Below, in pieces: positions 4,518 to 6,079 of a DNA stretch of 6,079 nt. Source of the stretch: Candidatus Zhuqueibacterota bacterium 4484_219 (GTDB taxonomy: Bacteria; Zhuqueibacterota; JdFR-76; 4484-219); contig MZGM01000096.1 of assembly GCA_002085035.1 (NCBI GenBank), positions 1-6,079 of the forward strand, read 5' to 3'. The position numbers and the translations under genes are program-made. Below the pieces are notes generated by a model that had not been told where the DNA came from, did not search any database, and saw nothing but the letters and a program-made list of their open reading frames with translations. Each line of letters begins with the position of its first letter. Position 1 is the first letter of the stretch.

Positions 4518-6079
4518 TCAAATATTAAGCCAGCGGTTAATTTTTATCATGACTACATTTTCGGAGTGAGTATCGAAAAGTTTCATGATGTCTCTTCCCA
4601 GCCTAAAACTTCCATATTCCTCCTCAAAATTAGTCCTACCCTGTGACCATACTAAGTAAATTACCGAACCAGGTCTGTATTCCCACCGGATTACTAAATT
4701 GGAACGAAATTGTTTGAAATTGAAATCGGGATTGCTATCGTAATCATAGGGTTGATAACGCTCGTCATATTTTGCAGCACGCGGTGCTATCACTTCTTTA
4801 AAGTGAGAATACTTGCCAGCGGAAATGAATGGCATGGAATAAAACTGAATAGTTAAATTGCAGGTTACGGTGTAGCTCAAACGAAATGTTGAGCTTATGG
4901 TTTTGTGCTTCAGACGTCCAAGAATGTAGCGGGTTTCTGCTCCATTTTTGATATTATCAACATATTGACGATCATCTACAGAGGGAGAGTAACGGAAAGA
5001 GAGTTTAAAATCGAAACGTCCGGAAGGTCGTACTGTAATTTTGGTACGAAACCAGGTAGAAGAGAATCCCTGGTCATCGCGGCTATATCCACCATTTATT
5101 CTTAAAGAGATAGCTTTTCGTCGATCGCTGTGAAAGCCTAACCAGGTACTGATTCGGCCAGGAGTTTTCATTGTCGGTCCTCCTCGCAGAGCTACAGTAT
5201 TTAACCCAGGCAATTCTCTGTTCACTCCTATAAATCCTCCCCAGTAATTTAAAAGACGGAAGTAGCCGTTAATGTTCGCCTCTCGTGCCAGAGTTTCTGG
5301 AGCATAATTCGAAACTCCCCAAAGATTCAAATTGATATTGTAATTGCGGAAGATTTTCCCTGGATTGAACTCTTGATAGCCAACCCACAAGAATCCTGTA
5401 GCCAGATCGGCGTAACGCATGTAGCCTAAATCATTGACTTCGAAACCAGGGCTGCGAGTTATTCCACCAACCATCCAGCGCCAGTGTTCCCCCCCGATCT
5501 TTCCTATGGACAGTGTGCCGGCAAATCCGGATAATGAGGTGCGATTTGGATCATATTTCACATGTTTAGCGTCTGGACGCTGGAAGTAGCGTGCTGATGA
5601 TTCTTGAGCTTCTTGAATTGCTTCTTTGTTACCCGAGATGTAGCTGCCAAGTATTTTCAAATTGAGCTGGTAAGTATCATTTCGCCATCGGTGGCTTAAG
5701 TCCACGCCACCGGCAAAAGCTTGTTTATTAAGATTATTGAAATTTTCATTCGGAATCTGACGCCTTACGCTAGTAACCATTCCCCCTATGGTTGATCTGC
5801 CATTGCGAAAATCTCGCTGCAAACGAGCGACAAAGTAATTAGTAAACGGTTCTACAATTTCATGGTAACGTTGTCCACCCAAACGAGCGACAAAGTAATT
5901 AGTAAACGGTTCTACAATTTCATGGTAACGTTGTCCACCCTCCACTACTTCCAACTTTTCTTGATTGGTTAATGCTTCTAAAATTCCTATTGACCACCCG
6001 GATGTTTTACCAGTAAGTTTGACTGCTCCAAGTATGCGGGTATGTTTTGGGATATCTACATAGCCAGAGTCAGAAACAT
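4518..6079 (-). CDS. DUF5916-type outer-membrane beta-barrel protein, 5'-truncated by window edge
   Basis: On the minus strand the frame is open from 6077 down to the TGA at 4518-4520, giving 519 visible residues. A TTG at 5954 is not the start: the codons before it encode ILGAVKLTGKTSGWSIGILEALTNQEK in overlapping family-typical blocks, so the gene begins beyond the right edge. Conserved landmarks include VEPFTNYFVARLQRDFRNGRSTIGGM-type sequence (with an insertion, see the repeat at 5821-5940), SLSGFAGTLSIGKIGG, WRWMVGG, and many alternating aromatic strands such as NINLNLWG, FDFKLSFRYSP and LVIRWEYRPGSVIYLVWSQ. Near the C-terminus NVVMIKINRWLNI resembles a barrel-closing strand. These match the C-terminal DUF5916 domain usually found behind an N-terminal CBM9-like carbohydrate-binding domain and a signal peptide in proteins of 700-900 aa; that N-terminal part is not visible. 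The location is probably the outer membrane. Molecular function is unknown; a link to carbohydrate handling is only suggested by the family's usual CBM9 domain. Confidence 0.85.
   Translation of the reverse strand, partial: VSDSGYVDIPKHTRILGAVKLTGKTSGWSIGILEALTNQEKLEVVEGGQRYHEIVEPFTNYFVARLGGQRYHEIVEPFTNYFVARLQRDFRNGRSTIGGMVTSVRRQIPNENFNNLNKQAFAGGVDLSHRWRNDTYQLNLKILGSYISGNKEAIQEAQESSARYFQRPDAKHVKYDPNRTSLSGFAGTLSIGKIGGEHWRWMVGGITRSPGFEVNDLGYMRYADLATGFLWVGYQEFNPGKIFRNYNINLNLWGVSNYAPETLAREANINGYFRLLNYWGGFIGVNRELPGLNTVALRGGPTMKTPGRISTWLGFHSDRRKAISLRINGGYSRDDQGFSSTWFRTKITVRPSGRFDFKLSFRYSPSVDDRQYVDNIKNGAETRYILGRLKHKTISSTFRLSYTVTCNLTIQFYSMPFISAGKYSHFKEVIAPRAAKYDERYQPYDYDSNPDFNFKQFRSNLVIRWEYRPGSVIYLVWSQGRTNFEEEYGSFRLGRDIMKLFDTHSENVVMIKINRWLNI
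4525..4545 (+). terminator. Weak candidate terminator for the plus-strand operon
   Basis: TTAAGCC (4525-4531) and GGTTAA (4535-4540) pair with one bulged G around an AGC loop and are followed by TTTTT (4541-4545). The stem is only 6 bp and mostly A-T, so it would be a poor terminator. It sits within the last codons of the convergent gene, a position often used in tail-to-tail pairs. Chance occurrence in AT-rich DNA is quite possible. Confidence 0.22.
5821..5940. repeat. Perfect 60-bp in-frame tandem duplication inside the barrel gene
   Basis: Bases 5821-5880 and 5881-5940 are identical at all 60 positions. The repeat region can be shifted by only one base (5820 equals 5880, 5819 differs from 5879, and 5941 differs from 5881). 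On the minus strand it encodes GGQRYHEIVEPFTNYFVARL twice in a row, then continues in frame into QRDFRNG. Related proteins are expected to have one copy of this EP-F/L-TNYFV-RLQRD motif. Complete identity with no silent changes means either a very recent duplication or a duplicated stretch introduced during assembly or file handling. Confidence 0.95.

Noticed and set aside
4347..4646. Plus-strand 99-codon frame spanning the convergent gap
   Set aside because: It overlaps the 3' ends of two well-supported genes, has no ribosome site or recognisable motif, and reads through the G8 tract; it is probably spurious.
5821..5940. The two 60-bp copies as the start of a CRISPR or VNTR array
   Set aside because: There are only two copies, directly abutting with no spacers, inside a coding frame that uses them as protein sequence.
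5952..5954. TTG as the start of the minus-strand barrel gene
   Set aside because: The frame continues upstream to the window edge and encodes conserved family sequence (ILGAVKLTGKTSGW), so the true start is outside the window.

Overview
The window is an AT-leaning bacterial segment (base composition judged by eye, not counted). A run of five plus-strand genes fills roughly the first 4.4 kb. A convergent minus-strand gene fills the rest and runs off the right edge. The genes at both ends are cut by the window. The large DUF5916-type outer-membrane protein, the fructokinase-like kinase and the hydrogenase/sulfite-reductase-type electron-transfer pair together suggest a Gram-negative anaerobe or facultative anaerobe, possibly of the FCB superphylum (Bacteroidetes, Ignavibacteria, Calditrichaeota and related lineages). 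That placement is inferred from gene content and is not proven.

Layout, left to right: (1) the C-terminal two thirds of a SAM hydrolase of the DUF62 (SAM hydroxide adenosyltransferase / chlorinase-fluorinase) family, 1-564; (2) a membrane site-2-type zinc protease without a PDZ domain, 621-1493; (3) a PfkB-family sugar kinase, probably a fructokinase, 1505-2446; (4) an iron-sulfur protein of the hydrogenase-beta / AsrA type, 2469-3506; (5) an FAD/NAD(P)-binding reductase with a [2Fe-2S] site of the hydrogenase-gamma / AsrB type, 3590-4423; (6) a 94-bp convergent gap with a G8 tract; (7) a DUF5916-type C-terminal beta-barrel protein on the minus strand, 4518 to beyond 6079.

Genes 2-4 are separated by only 11 and 22 bp, and each has a recognisable Shine-Dalgarno sequence, so they probably share a transcript. 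Gene 1 may belong to it too, across a 56-bp gap. The last two plus-strand genes would form a two-subunit module passing electrons between NAD(P)H and iron-sulfur clusters. Its usual catalytic partners (NiFe hydrogenase small and large subunits, or the siroheme subunit AsrC) do not follow. An 83-bp gap between the two genes holds a 20-bp REP-like hairpin.

The two observations most worth checking are this orphan HydB/HydG-type pair and a perfect 60-bp in-frame tandem duplication (about 5821-5940) in the beta-barrel gene. The duplication repeats a conserved barrel motif and could be a very recent mutation or an assembly or record artefact. I found no CRISPR array, tRNA, rRNA or transposase gene, and no convincing new multi-gene system.
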